NCBI GenBank assembly: GCA_900470095.1
Contig: UBZM01000020.1
Coordinates: 62,001-126,000 of the forward strand
Origin: Hyphomicrobiales bacterium
GTDB taxonomy: Bacteria; Pseudomonadota; Alphaproteobacteria; Rhizobiales; Beijerinckiaceae
DNA: 64,000 nucleotides
Direction of reading: 5' to 3'
Positions 34,088-42,801 of the stretch are shown here, piece by piece. The notes below the pieces were generated by a model. The model was not told the origin of the DNA and did not search any database. It saw only the letters and a list, made by a program, of their open reading frames with translations. Both the position numbers and the translations under genes were made by a program. Numbering within the stretch: the stretch's first letter is position 1; each line of letters opens with the position of its first letter.

Positions 34088-34938
34088 TGCCAGGCTGACC
34101 CCAGCGCGAAGGCAACGCCGCAGGTGAGCGCGATCTCGGCGAGCTGCTGCGCGGCGCCCAGAATGTCGCCGGTCTGACCGCCGATCAGGCGGCGGGCGAG
34201 CCGGGCGAGCCCCGCAAGGACGAGCACCGAGAGCGCCAGCCCAAGCGCAAGGCCTGTACCCGGCAACCCGGCGGCGAATGTTCCTGCGACGGCGAATGCG
34301 ACCGCCAGCGCCAGCGCCGTCCAGGCTGTTGCGCCGGTCGGCTGGCCCACCGCGGCCGAGGCGCCGGATCTTCGGGCAGGAGGCTCGGTGGCGAGCAGAT
34401 AGAGCGCCGTGGCGCGCGACCATGGCGCCGCAATCAGCAGCGCTGCTGCTGCAGCCAGAGGTCCGAGTGCCTGGAGAATGGCCGCGAGTGCCGTCACCCG
34501 CAATAGCAGGGAGAGCGCCAGCGCCATCGCTCCGAAGGTGCCGACGCGGCTGTCCTTCATGATCTCCAGCCGTCGTTCCGGGGTATGCCCTCCGAACAGC
34601 CCGTCGGCCGTGTCGGCGAGGCCGTCCTCGTGGAAAGCGCCCGTCGTCAGTGCCGCGACCGTGACGGCAAGCGCGGCCGCCAGCGGCGGGCTGATGCCGG
34701 CCGCACCAGCAGCCAGGAGGACAAGCGTCGCGGGCAAGGCGATGACGAGCGCAGCCAGCGGCACGGCGCGCGGCACCAGCCTGAAATCCGGCAGGCCATG
34801 CGCCGAATCCTCGCCGGGCAGGCGAGGCACCGGGAGGCGCGAATAGAAGCGGATGCAGATTGCGGTCGCGATCAGCCAGCCCGGCCAGTGCGGCCGCCCG
34901 GTTGGAATATCCGAGATGTCGGGAGGGGCGTCGGCCAT
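34084..34938 (-). CDS. cobS: Adenosylcobinamide-GDP ribazoletransferase (cobalamin-5'-phosphate synthase)
   Basis: Inner-membrane enzyme that joins adenosylcobinamide-GDP to alpha-ribazole in the last step of cobalamin synthesis. It is 284 aa with several helices. Seen: ICIRFYSRLPVPR near residue 27, TTGAFHEDGLADTADGLFGG near 98 (conserved His-Glu-Asp motif, metal/active site) and LEIMKDSRVGTFGAMAL near 122. It is divergent from cobT, whose product makes the alpha-ribazole phosphate. No cobalamin riboswitch is visible in the 111-bp gap. Confidence 0.96.
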   Translation of the reverse strand: MADAPPDISDIPTGRPHWPGWLIATAICIRFYSRLPVPRLPGEDSAHGLPDFRLVPRAVPLAALVIALPATLVLLAAGAAGISPPLAAALAVTVAALTTGAFHEDGLADTADGLFGGHTPERRLEIMKDSRVGTFGAMALALSLLLRVTALAAILQALGPLAAAAALLIAAPWSRATALYLLATEPPARRSGASAAVGQPTGATAWTALALAVAFAVAGTFAAGLPGTGLALGLALSVLVLAGLARLARRLIGGQTGDILGAAQQLAEIALTCGVAFALGSAWQ

Positions 34939-35049
34939 GCGGTCTCGGTATCCTCGATTGTCATCCGCCGCCCAAGCCTATAGCAGCAGCGGCAACCCGG
35001 CGGCCACGCCGCATCACGCCCGATTCCATCTTTCGCGAGACATCCAGCG

Positions 35050-36069
35050 ATGCCCGCTTCCGGTCTTCCCTTCGACGATATCCGCAGCCTCGTCGCCAGC
35101 ATGCCCGGCCCCGATATGGGTGCCGCCAATGCCGTGCGGGCCCGGGACAAGGAACTCACCAAGCCGGCCGGCAGCCTCGGCCGTATGGAGGAGATCGCCG
35201 AATGGCTCGCAGCCTGGCAGGGCAAGGCGCCTCCGCGCGTCGACCGGCCGCTGGTCTGTGTCTTCGCCGGGAATCACGGCGTCGTGGCGCAGGGCGTCTC
35301 GGCCTATCCGCAGGCGGTGACGCGCCAGATGCTGGAGAATTTTGCCGCCGGCGGTGCTGCGATCAACCAGATCTGCGCGGCCTTCGATCTCGGCTTCAAG
35401 GTCTTTGACCTCGCGCTTGACCTGCCGACCGGCGATTTCACGCAAGGCGATGCGCTCGACGAGAAGGCCTGCGTCGCGACCATGGCCTTCGGCATGGAGG
35501 CGCTCGCCGGCGGGGCCGATCTGCTTTGCCTCGGCGAGATGGGCATCGGAAACACCACGTCGGCGGCTGCGATCTACGCAGCGCTCTATGGCGGGGGCGC
35601 TGCGATGTGGTGCGGGCGCGGCACGGGCGTCGATGATGATGGCCTCAAGCGCAAGATTGCTGCTGTCGAAGCGGGCCTCGCATTCCACGCCGCACACCTG
35701 AACGACCCGTTGGAAGTCCTGCGCCGCCTTGGCGGGCGCGAGATCGCGGCGATTTGCGGCGCGATCATCGCCGCCCGGCTGCAGCGCATCCCGGTGATCC
35801 TGGACGGCTATGTCGTCACCGCCGCTGCTGCGATCCTGCACGCCATCGAGCCGTCCTCGATCGACCACTGCCTCGCCGGTCATCTCTCAGCCGAAGGCGC
35901 CCATCGCGAAGCGCTGCTCCGGCTCGGCAAGCAGCCGCTGCTGGCGCTCGACATGCGGCTCGGCGAGGGTACGGGCGCGGCGCTTGCGGCAAGCCTCGTC
36001 AAGGCCGCCGCCGCCATCCATTCCGGCATGGCGACCTTCGATCAGGCCCAGGTCTCGAAGAAGGACTGA
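35050..36069 (+). CDS. cobT: Nicotinate-nucleotide-dimethylbenzimidazole phosphoribosyltransferase
   Basis: Makes alpha-ribazole 5'-phosphate, the lower-ligand precursor of cobalamin. It is 339 aa. Seen: KPAGSLGRMEEIAEWLA near residue 38, FAGNHGVVAQGVSAYP near 74, GEMGIGNTTSAAAI near 163, and LGEGTGAALA near 304, which carries the catalytic Glu (about residue 306). It is divergent from cobS. An MHS-type symporter gene converges after 104 bp. Confidence 0.96.
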   Translation: MPASGLPFDDIRSLVASMPGPDMGAANAVRARDKELTKPAGSLGRMEEIAEWLAAWQGKAPPRVDRPLVCVFAGNHGVVAQGVSAYPQAVTRQMLENFAAGGAAINQICAAFDLGFKVFDLALDLPTGDFTQGDALDEKACVATMAFGMEALAGGADLLCLGEMGIGNTTSAAAIYAALYGGGAAMWCGRGTGVDDDGLKRKIAAVEAGLAFHAAHLNDPLEVLRRLGGREIAAICGAIIAARLQRIPVILDGYVVTAAAAILHAIEPSSIDHCLAGHLSAEGAHREALLRLGKQPLLALDMRLGEGTGAALAASLVKAAAAIHSGMATFDQAQVSKKD

Positions 36070-36173
36070 ACCTGCGAGAGCCTGACGGCAGTGTTGCTCA
36101 CAATGCTCGTCTCGAACTCAGGCTTTCACGCGTCGGGCAGGACCCCGGCAGCCCCCGCAGATGCGCGACCTCG

Positions 36174-37502
36174 TCAGGTTGCGGCTTTCGTCTCGAAGGG
36201 CTCCCAGATACTGATCTGGCGCGTTTCCGGCATCAGGAAGAGGCAGAGCACGAAGCACACGGCCGGAACGGCGATCGGGTAGATCAGCGCATAGCCGACG
36301 CTCCCGGTCGCCGCGAAAGCTGCCGACGTGATGAATGGCACCAATCCGCCGCCCCAGCCATTTCCGATGTGATAGGGGACCGATACCGACGTGTATCGGA
36401 TCCTGGCGGGGAAGTACTCGGCGAGGAAAGCCCCGACCGGCCCGTACACCATCCCGACATAGCAAACGAGGATGAAGATGATGAAGATCGCGGTCGGATA
36501 GTGGACGCTGCCGGGTCGCGTGACCGTTCCCAGCCACAGATAGAGCGGATAGTACGTGATCGCGGCGAGCAGCATGCCGCCCAGGATCACTGGCTTGCGG
36601 CCGATGATGTCGGACAGCCAGCCAAAGAAGATCATGCTCGGGGCTGCGAGGAGCAGCGCTGCTCCCACGATGTAGGACGAGGTCAGCGGGTCCAGCTTTG
36701 AAACCTGCTGCAGGAAGTACAACGCCCAGAACTGGCCACTGTACCAGACCACACCTTGTCCGATCAGCACGAGGGTGGCGATCCCGACATATTTGATGTT
36801 GGAGCTGAGGAAGGCTTCCTTCCAGGGGTTCCGGGTCATCTGCCCCCTGGCCTTGATCGCCTCGAAGATCGGCGTCTCCTGGAGCTGGAGCCGGATGTAG
36901 ATCGCGACGGCGACCAGAAGGAAGGAAATCAGGAACGGAACGCGCCATGCCCATGCGTTGAAGGTGGCCTCGCCGAAATAGGTGCGCGTCGCGATGATCA
37001 CCATGAGCGATGCCACGATCCCGAGCGTCGGGGATGTCTGCAGCCAGCCGGTATAGTAGCCGCGGCGCGCGTCCGGGACATGCTCGGCGACATAGGTGAT
37101 GGCGCCGCCATACTCACCGCCCAGGCACAGTCCCTGGATGATCCGCAAACCGAAGAGAATGAATGCGGCAGTCAGACCGATGGAGTCGTAGGTCGGGATC
37201 AACCCGATCGCCCCGGTGCCCAGCCCCATTCCACTGAGCGTCACGAGGAAGGTGTATTTGCGGCCGATCCGATCGCCCATCCAACCAAAGAGGAATGCTC
37301 CAAGCGGACGGATCAGGAATCCGGCGGTAAACAGCGCGATCGTGCTCAATAATGCCGCGACCGGATGACTCTGTTCGAAGAACTTGACCGACAGAATAGC
37401 GGCCAGGCTGCCGAATATGTAGAAGTCATACCATTCGATGACGTTCCCCACCGATGCAGCGACGATCACGCGGCGGAAATCACTCGGGATCTGGACGGGC
37501 AT
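36174..37502 (-). CDS. MFS transporter, metabolite:H+ symporter (MHS) family
   Basis: 12-helix importer of 442 aa in the ProP/KgtP/ShiA branch. The N-terminus FRRVIVAASVGNVIEWYDFYIFG, GAFLFGWMGDRIGRK near residue 87 and RIIQGLCLGGEYGGAITYVAEH near 140 are characteristic. Ligand could be an organic acid, osmolyte or aromatic acid; context does not say. It stands alone. Its promoter should lie in the 438-bp region upstream. Confidence 0.93.
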   Translation of the reverse strand: MPVQIPSDFRRVIVAASVGNVIEWYDFYIFGSLAAILSVKFFEQSHPVAALLSTIALFTAGFLIRPLGAFLFGWMGDRIGRKYTFLVTLSGMGLGTGAIGLIPTYDSIGLTAAFILFGLRIIQGLCLGGEYGGAITYVAEHVPDARRGYYTGWLQTSPTLGIVASLMVIIATRTYFGEATFNAWAWRVPFLISFLLVAVAIYIRLQLQETPIFEAIKARGQMTRNPWKEAFLSSNIKYVGIATLVLIGQGVVWYSGQFWALYFLQQVSKLDPLTSSYIVGAALLLAAPSMIFFGWLSDIIGRKPVILGGMLLAAITYYPLYLWLGTVTRPGSVHYPTAIFIIFILVCYVGMVYGPVGAFLAEYFPARIRYTSVSVPYHIGNGWGGGLVPFITSAAFAATGSVGYALIYPIAVPAVCFVLCLFLMPETRQISIWEPFETKAAT

Positions 37503-37940
37503 GACGCCCTCCCTTTACTTCACGGCACGTCCTCGGAGGTTCCACGCTTGGTGGCTCGCAATGCGAAATCCGCGTGCGACAGCCGTGGGGTGCCGTCAGG
37601 GGCGCTTGCCATGTGGAGTTCCGAACCGCTTGAGGGGAGCTCCAACCGCCTAGGGCGCCGCGAGCCGTCATTCCCTCCTACTCGCCGTGAAACAAGGGCG
37701 TAGATGTCATTATAATCCCGAATCGGTGGTTCCGGTTATCAATTTTCCGTTTGAAACCAACTGAGTGAGCGGTGACCCAAGAATTGCTGAAGGCTTCAAA
37801 GTGATCGGTTCGGCTAATCGTCACGATTGTGCTGGCAGGCTTCCAGATACGCCGCGACACTTGCTCCGGGCCGTTTCAACGACCTCTTTCCGTCCAAGGT
37901 GGAACGACGCTCCGGCGAGCGCATCTCGTGAGCGCAATTC
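37503..37940. other. 438-bp intergenic region, locally AT-rich
   Basis: Between the start of the MHS symporter gene (minus) and the 3' end of the histidine kinase gene (minus). No gene. The middle (about 37690-37860) is clearly richer in A and T than the rest of the window and contains ATTATAAT at 37709-37716, which reads TATAAT on either strand, a plausible -10 box. No matched -35 box at correct spacing. Confidence 0.55.
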
Positions 37941-39458
37941 CTAAGCCGCCGATCGTGCCGGCTCGGGCAGCGCCGCAAGCGTGTCCATCACGCGCTCCGG
38001 CGGCAGGGTGATCGTCACCTCGGTGCCGGCGCGCGGCCTGGACTTCAGGTGGAAGCCGCCATTGTGGAGATCGAGCAGGCCCTTCACGATCGGCAGCCCG
38101 AGGCCGGAGCCCTGTTCGGCGGTCTTGATGGCGAGCGAACCGCGCCCGAAGGTCTGCAGCACGATCGGGATTTCATCCTCGGGAATGCCTGGTCCGGTGT
38201 CCGTGACCGAGACATACTGTCCGCCATTGGCCGTCCAGCCGACCTTGATGGTGATGTCGCCGCCCTGCGGCGTGAACTTGATCGCGTTGGACAGGATGTT
38301 GAGCACCGCCTGCCGGATCGCGCGCTCATCCGCCCAGACCTTGGGCAGATCGGGCTCGGCCGCCTCGCGGATCGTTTGCCCCTTGGCCTTGGCGCGCAGC
38401 TTCAGCATGTGTCGGCATTCGTCGACCACGCCGGCCAGGCTGAGGGCCTCCTCGTTCAGCGCGTATTTGCCCGCCTCGATCCGCGAGAGGTCGAGAATCT
38501 CGTTGATCAGGTTGAGCAGATGCTGGCCGGAACCGTGGATGTCGCCTGAATATTCCTTGTAGGCCGGGTTGGCGTGAACGCCGAAGATCTCGTTCTTCAT
38601 CACCTCGGAGAAGCCGAGAATGGCATTGAGCGGCGTCCGCAGCTCATGGCTCATCGTGGCGAGGAAGCGGGATTTGGCGAGGTTGGCCTCTTCGGCCTTG
38701 CGGCGCGCCTCGTCGGAATTCGCGGTCGCAGTCTCAAGCTCGGCGATCAGCGCATCCTTCTCGGCGCGGAACTCGATGGTTGCGACCGAACTCGAATAGA
38801 GCCGGTGGGCGAGGAAGATGAAGAAGAGCTGGGCGGAGGCCGCCATCAGCGCCATGGTGATGCTGTCGATGTCGGAGCGGCCCCAGAAGAACAGCGTGAT
38901 GCCGAGCGTCACCGGCCCCAGTCCGGAATAGACCGCGAGCGGGATCGTCGCCGCCAGCATCACGGTCAGGGCGCTGACGACGAGCAGCGTCGTCATCACG
39001 AAGACCTTGGCGCCCGGCCCATCGACCTGCGCGAACAGGACGAGGATCAGGGTCCAGGACAGGCCATGAAAGGCTTCCGCGGCCGGCAGCAGACGGCGCC
39101 AGCGCCGAATGTTCACCTCGCCGGCCGGCTGCGCCAGGAAGCGGCGGCAGAGCAGGACCATGACGGCCGAGGCAAGGATGACGACGCCGAGCCAGGTGGT
39201 GACCTGGTAAGCCGGGACCCAGAGGCAAGCGGCGGTCGCGATGCACACTGCCAAGACCAGCGCGCCAACCGAGCCGTGCATCCGGTACTGGGCGAAGACC
39301 CGCAGCAATTCGTAGTCGAAGGCGCGTTCGAGGCCGGTCGTCGAGGTTAGCCGCTCGCGCACGGACTTGACCTCGCGCGTGACGAGCTTGCGCCGCGCCA
39401 ACGCCGTCGGGTCGGGACCGCGCCCTCGCTGGATCTGTTCGGCCGTCACTTCCGCCAT
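37941..39458 (-). CDS. Membrane histidine kinase, PleC/PdhS-like
   Basis: Sensor kinase of 505 aa. The N-terminal 60 residues are cytoplasmic, followed by about six membrane helices (roughly 65-220) with no large periplasmic domain. A coiled linker leads to the H-box FLATMSHELRTPLNAILGFSEVM with His271. The catalytic domain has N-box NILSNAIKFTPQGG, G1 DTGPGIPEDE and G2 GSGLGLPIVKG. The H-box is of the PleC/DivJ/PdhS type. No response regulator gene is adjacent, so it is an orphan. The stimulus is unknown; a membrane-embedded sensor is likely. Confidence 0.93.
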   Translation of the reverse strand: MAEVTAEQIQRGRGPDPTALARRKLVTREVKSVRERLTSTTGLERAFDYELLRVFAQYRMHGSVGALVLAVCIATAACLWVPAYQVTTWLGVVILASAVMVLLCRRFLAQPAGEVNIRRWRRLLPAAEAFHGLSWTLILVLFAQVDGPGAKVFVMTTLLVVSALTVMLAATIPLAVYSGLGPVTLGITLFFWGRSDIDSITMALMAASAQLFFIFLAHRLYSSSVATIEFRAEKDALIAELETATANSDEARRKAEEANLAKSRFLATMSHELRTPLNAILGFSEVMKNEIFGVHANPAYKEYSGDIHGSGQHLLNLINEILDLSRIEAGKYALNEEALSLAGVVDECRHMLKLRAKAKGQTIREAAEPDLPKVWADERAIRQAVLNILSNAIKFTPQGGDITIKVGWTANGGQYVSVTDTGPGIPEDEIPIVLQTFGRGSLAIKTAEQGSGLGLPIVKGLLDLHNGGFHLKSRPRAGTEVTITLPPERVMDTLAALPEPARSAA

Positions 39459-39543
39459 AATCGGAACGCATGTACCTCTTCCGGCGGCAGACCCTGCACG
39501 CCCGGCTCGCCATTATGGTCTCGAAATCGTTAAGCTCTTACTG

Positions 39544-40095
39544 ATGGCGCGCTTCGGATTCGGACGATCTCGATATGGACCCTTCGGTTGGCGCCGCGTC
39601 AGCCGCCCGGTCGATTTGGTCGTCGCACTTGGGCTGCTCGGGCTGCTGGCGATTGCCGGCGCCGTCCTGCAATACAAGCTTGGCCCCGCCCGCATGCTTG
39701 TGGGCGCCGCCCAAGCCATCGATGGCGATTCGCTGCGGCTGAATGGCGAGGAGCTCAGGCTCGAAGGCATCGATGCGCCGGAATTCCGCCAGATCTGTCG
39801 CGACAGCGCGGACAGGGACGTGGATTGCGGCCGGGCCGCCCGCCGCGCTCTGCTGTCGCTGATCGGGCGCGGTCTCGTCACCTGCGATATCGGCCGGGTC
39901 GATCGCTACGGCCGGGGTCTGGCACGCTGCAGGCAGGGCGAGACGGACATCAACGCCGCGATGGTGAGGCAGGGCCACGCGGTGGCCTATGGCGATTATC
40001 GCAGCGAGGAGAACGAGGCGCGGGCCGCCGGTCGCGGCATCTGGGCGCTGCAGTTCGAGCGACCGGAGGCGTGGCGCAAGGCTCACCCACGGTAG
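39544..40095 (+). CDS. Membrane-anchored thermonuclease-family protein (SNase-like)
   Basis: 183 aa. One N-terminal membrane helix (VDLVVALGLLGLLAIAGAVL, about residues 23-42) anchors a staphylococcal-nuclease-like OB fold: AIDGDSLRLNGEELRLEGIDAPE near 59, CGRAARRALLSLIG near 95 and DRYGRGLARC near 118. The catalytic Arg/Glu set is partly visible (RLEGIDAPE, DRYGR), but activity is uncertain; many such proteins in this group keep the fold only. Divergent from the histidine kinase (85 bp). Confidence 0.88.
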   Translation: MARFGFGRSRYGPFGWRRVSRPVDLVVALGLLGLLAIAGAVLQYKLGPARMLVGAAQAIDGDSLRLNGEELRLEGIDAPEFRQICRDSADRDVDCGRAARRALLSLIGRGLVTCDIGRVDRYGRGLARCRQGETDINAAMVRQGHAVAYGDYRSEENEARAAGRGIWALQFERPEAWRKAHPR

Positions 40096-40191
40096 CGAGC
40101 ATGGCTGCGGCATCACGAATGGGTTTGAAATGGTTGACCGCCGGACCTCCGCCATGGTCGGGTTCGCACGCGGTTTCCGATGAGGTCGACG

Positions 40192-40803
40192 ATGAAGCTC
40201 TATGATGGCGGGCGCGCGCCCAATCCGCGGCGGGTCCGCATCTTCTTCGCAGAGAAGGGGGTTCCGCTGCCGGAGCTCGTGCCGGTGGATATTACCCGGA
40301 AGGAACACCTCACGCCCGAATTCGCCCGCATCAACCCACTGAAGCGCCTGCCGGTGCTGATGCTCGACGATGGAACGGCGCTCGCCGAGACGATTGCGAT
40401 CTGCCGCTATCTCGAAAGCCTGCATCCGCAACCCATGCTCTTCGGCGGGGACGCCAAGGAACAGGCGCAGATCGAGATGTGGAACCGGCGCGTCGAGCTG
40501 GGCCTGTTCACCAGTGTCATGTCCGTCTTCCGGCACAGCCACCCCTCCATGGCCGAGCTCGAACATCAGGTTCCGGAATGGGCGGAGGCCAGCCGTGAGC
40601 AGATCGATGACCACCTTCTCATCATGGAGCTCCAGCTCGCCGGCAATCGTTTCCTGTCCGGGGATCAGTTCACGGTGGCCGATATCACCGGAGGCATCGC
40701 CGTCGACTTCATGAAGCCGTCCCGGGTTCGGCTGCCGGAGGAGTGCGTCAATATCCGCCGGTGGCATGACGAAGTGTCAGCGCGGCCAAGCTGGAAGGCC
40801 TGA
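40192..40803 (+). CDS. Glutathione S-transferase
   Basis: 203 aa, cytosolic GST fold. Thioredoxin-like N-terminal domain with MKLYDGGRAPNPRRVRIFF and the cis-Pro NPLKRLPVLMLDDGTALAET near residue 48; helical C-terminal domain with FTVADITGGIAVDF near 162 (N-capping box). ATG 40192 with GAGG upstream is preferred to ATG 40180. Its stop shares one base with the next start (TGATG), making it the first gene of a tight four-gene group. Confidence 0.92.
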   Translation: MKLYDGGRAPNPRRVRIFFAEKGVPLPELVPVDITRKEHLTPEFARINPLKRLPVLMLDDGTALAETIAICRYLESLHPQPMLFGGDAKEQAQIEMWNRRVELGLFTSVMSVFRHSHPSMAELEHQVPEWAEASREQIDDHLLIMELQLAGNRFLSGDQFTVADITGGIAVDFMKPSRVRLPEECVNIRRWHDEVSARPSWKA

Positions 40804-41270
40804 TGCGACGGGTTTTCGCCGTTCTGGCGCTGCTGGTGCTGGTCCAGCCGTCCCTCGCAGCCGAACGGCTGAACGGCGAGGCGATCAAGCGAGCCTTCGA
40901 GGGCAACACGGTGAGCGGCCGCTACACCAATGGCGGGTTCTTCACCGAGTATCATGAGCCGGATGGCCGCGCGCTCGGCCATAATGGCTGGCAGCCGAAC
41001 AAGGATGCTTGCTGGATCACGAAGGAGGATCAGGTCTGCTACTACTATGGCCCTCCCAGCGACCGCACCGTGCATTGCTTCACGGTCGAGCTGACGGATC
41101 GGCTCTATGTCCTGCGCAATGTCTCGAACGGGCAGATCAATGCTCTCGCGACCGTCGAGCCCGGCAATCCCCGCGGGCATTCCGACAAGGGCGAGCCCTG
41201 GTATTGCGACGGCCTGATCTCCAAGGCACCTGACGTGCCGATGTCGCGCCGCAGGCTTGCCTCGCGATGA
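40803..41270 (+). CDS. Secreted four-cysteine protein, DUF995-like (copy 1)
   Basis: 155 aa. The first 19 residues are a Sec signal peptide ending SLAA. The mature domain begins ERLNGEAIKRAFEGNTVSGRY and has four Cys at conserved places (DACW, QVCYYY, HCFTVE, WYCDGL), which suits two disulfides in the periplasm. The pattern recalls the DUF995 beta-sheet domain; no function is known to me. It overlaps the GST stop (TGATG) and its close paralogue downstream (ATGA). Confidence 0.85.
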   Translation: MRRVFAVLALLVLVQPSLAAERLNGEAIKRAFEGNTVSGRYTNGGFFTEYHEPDGRALGHNGWQPNKDACWITKEDQVCYYYGPPSDRTVHCFTVELTDRLYVLRNVSNGQINALATVEPGNPRGHSDKGEPWYCDGLISKAPDVPMSRRRLASR

Positions 41271-41737
41271 TGCGTTTGCTGCTCCTTGCGGCCGCACTCG
41301 TGCTTCAGGTCGCCGCCAATTGTCCAGTGCAGGCTGCGGAGCGCCTCAACGGCGAGGACATCCGCCGCATTTTCGAAGGCAATACGGTCAGCGGCCGCTA
41401 CAATAACGGCATGCCGTTCAGCGAGTACCATCACGCCGACGGCCGGGCGAGCGGACATAACCGACATGTGCCGAACCGCGACGCCTGCTGGACGACCACG
41501 CCGGACGCGGTCTGCTATTACTACGGACCGCCCGAGCAGCGCCGCACCTTTTGCTTCACGGTCGAGCGCAGTGGAGGCCTCTATGTCCTGCGCAACCGGC
41601 CGAGCGGTCGCATCAATGGCGTCGCCACGATTGAGCCGGGGGACCCGCATGGCTATGCGACCAGCGCCAAGGTCTGGACCTGCGACGGCCTGATTTCGCA
41701 GCGGCGCGGGGCGCCTTCCCGCGTGGCGGCGCGATGA
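41267..41737 (+). CDS. Secreted four-cysteine protein, DUF995-like (copy 2)
   Basis: 156 aa, a tandem paralogue of the previous protein. Signal peptide residues 1-23 end VQAA. The mature part ERLNGEDIRRIFEGNTVSGRY keeps the four cysteines (DACW, AVCYYY, FCFTVE, WTCDGL) and the CYYYGPP block; identity to copy 1 is over half by eye. One extra Cys (ANCP) lies within the signal peptide. It overlaps copy 1 and the next gene by 4 bp each. Confidence 0.85.
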   Translation: MMRLLLLAAALVLQVAANCPVQAAERLNGEDIRRIFEGNTVSGRYNNGMPFSEYHHADGRASGHNRHVPNRDACWTTTPDAVCYYYGPPEQRRTFCFTVERSGGLYVLRNRPSGRINGVATIEPGDPHGYATSAKVWTCDGLISQRRGAPSRVAAR

Positions 41738-42387
41738 AGCCGGATCGGGAGCGCGCGCCGGAAACGCTCGCCTCGGTGCTGCAGGAGCTGGCCGCCTGTC
41801 GCATCTGTCGCGACGAACCGTGTTTCCAGCCGCCGCTTCCGCACGAGCCGCGCCCGGTGATCCAGGCCTCGTCGACGGCCAGGCTTTGCATCGCAGGCCA
41901 GGCGCCCGGCACCCGCGTCCACGCCAGCGGCAAACCGTTCACCGATCCGTCCGGTGTCCGGTTGCGGCAATGGCTCGGGCTCGACGAAGCGGCGTTTTAC
42001 GATGCGGCCAGAGTCGCGGTCGTGCCGATGGGCCATTGCTTCCCGGGGCTCGACGCGCAGGGCGGGGATCTGCCGCCGCGCCGCGAATGCGCGCCGATCT
42101 GGCGCACGCGCGTGCTTGCCGCGATGCCGCAGATCGAACTCGTGCTCGCCATCGGCCGCTATGCGCAGGCCTGGCATCTCGGCGCGAAGGCGGGCGCCAA
42201 CCTCTCCGCCACGGTCGCGGATTGGCGCGCGATCCTGGCGGAGCCGCGCCGTCCGCGCGTGCTGCCGCTGCCGCATCCCTCCTGGCGCAACAATGCCTGG
42301 CTGAAGCGCAATCTCTGGTTCGAAGCAGAGCTTCTGCCGGTGTTGCGCGAGGAGGTAGCGCGGCTGTTGAGGCCTACTGCACCGTGA
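41734..42387 (+). CDS. Uracil-DNA glycosylase-superfamily protein
   Basis: 217 aa. Motif 1 IAGQAPGTRVHASGKPFTDPSG is at about residues 53-74 and motif 3 LPHPSWRNN near 183, both of the UDG fold. The N-terminal CRICRDEPC (Cys22, 25, 30) hints at a metal site, but the four-cysteine iron-sulfur spacing of family 4/5 enzymes is not clearly met. Active-site identity is thus uncertain: it may be a glycosylase or a fold relative. It is translationally linked to the two secreted proteins. Its 3' end overlaps the convergent small gene by 14 bp. Confidence 0.85.
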   Translation: MKPDRERAPETLASVLQELAACRICRDEPCFQPPLPHEPRPVIQASSTARLCIAGQAPGTRVHASGKPFTDPSGVRLRQWLGLDEAAFYDAARVAVVPMGHCFPGLDAQGGDLPPRRECAPIWRTRVLAAMPQIELVLAIGRYAQAWHLGAKAGANLSATVADWRAILAEPRRPRVLPLPHPSWRNNAWLKRNLWFEAELLPVLREEVARLLRPTAP

Positions 42388-42760
42388 TCACATAGGTGTA
42401 GTCGGTCCTGACATCGGTGCGGCCGTTATGGAGGAAGGTGGAAATGACCACTTGATCCGTGCCGCGGAATCCGGGCTGCGACCGATAGTAGATGCCGAAG
42501 CCTCTAAAACTCTGGCCAAGACAGTGCGAGGATCGGTTCGTGACCTTGAACGTGTTCAGGCGAAACTCCACGTTTCCATGGCGCGCGGCTTGGGCGATGA
42601 CGGGCTGCAGGCTCATTGCCTGGCAGGTTTGACTGCTTATCGAACCGTTCCGGCCAATCATCCGTTCGACGCCACTCTTTACGTTGACGTTGACTGCGCT
42701 CGCGTCAGCTACCATGGCCAGCAGCAATCCTGCTGCCAGCCCCAATCTCGCAACGGCCAT
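42374..42760 (-). CDS. Small secreted protein of unknown function
   Basis: 128 aa. A Sec signal peptide (AVARLGLAAGLLLAMVADAS, cleaved near ASA) precedes a 105-aa mature domain with two Cys (QTCQAM and SHCLGQ), an RGFGIYYRSQPGFRG block and a threonine/tyrosine-rich C-terminal strand. Not recognised. The longer frame to 43258 overlaps the dehydrogenase gene and is not used. Its 3' end overlaps the UDG-like gene by 14 bp, tail to tail. Confidence 0.75.
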   Translation of the reverse strand: MAVARLGLAAGLLLAMVADASAVNVNVKSGVERMIGRNGSISSQTCQAMSLQPVIAQAARHGNVEFRLNTFKVTNRSSHCLGQSFRGFGIYYRSQPGFRGTDQVVISTFLHNGRTDVRTDYTYVITVQ

Positions 42761-42801
42761 TCTGTATCCCCCCGGGGAGTGTTCCCCAGGGTCAGGATGC
42801 A

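Noticed and set aside
34939-35049. Cobalamin riboswitch between cobS and cobT
   Set aside because: Only 111 bp, and no B12-box-like GCCACTG or extended paired structure seen.
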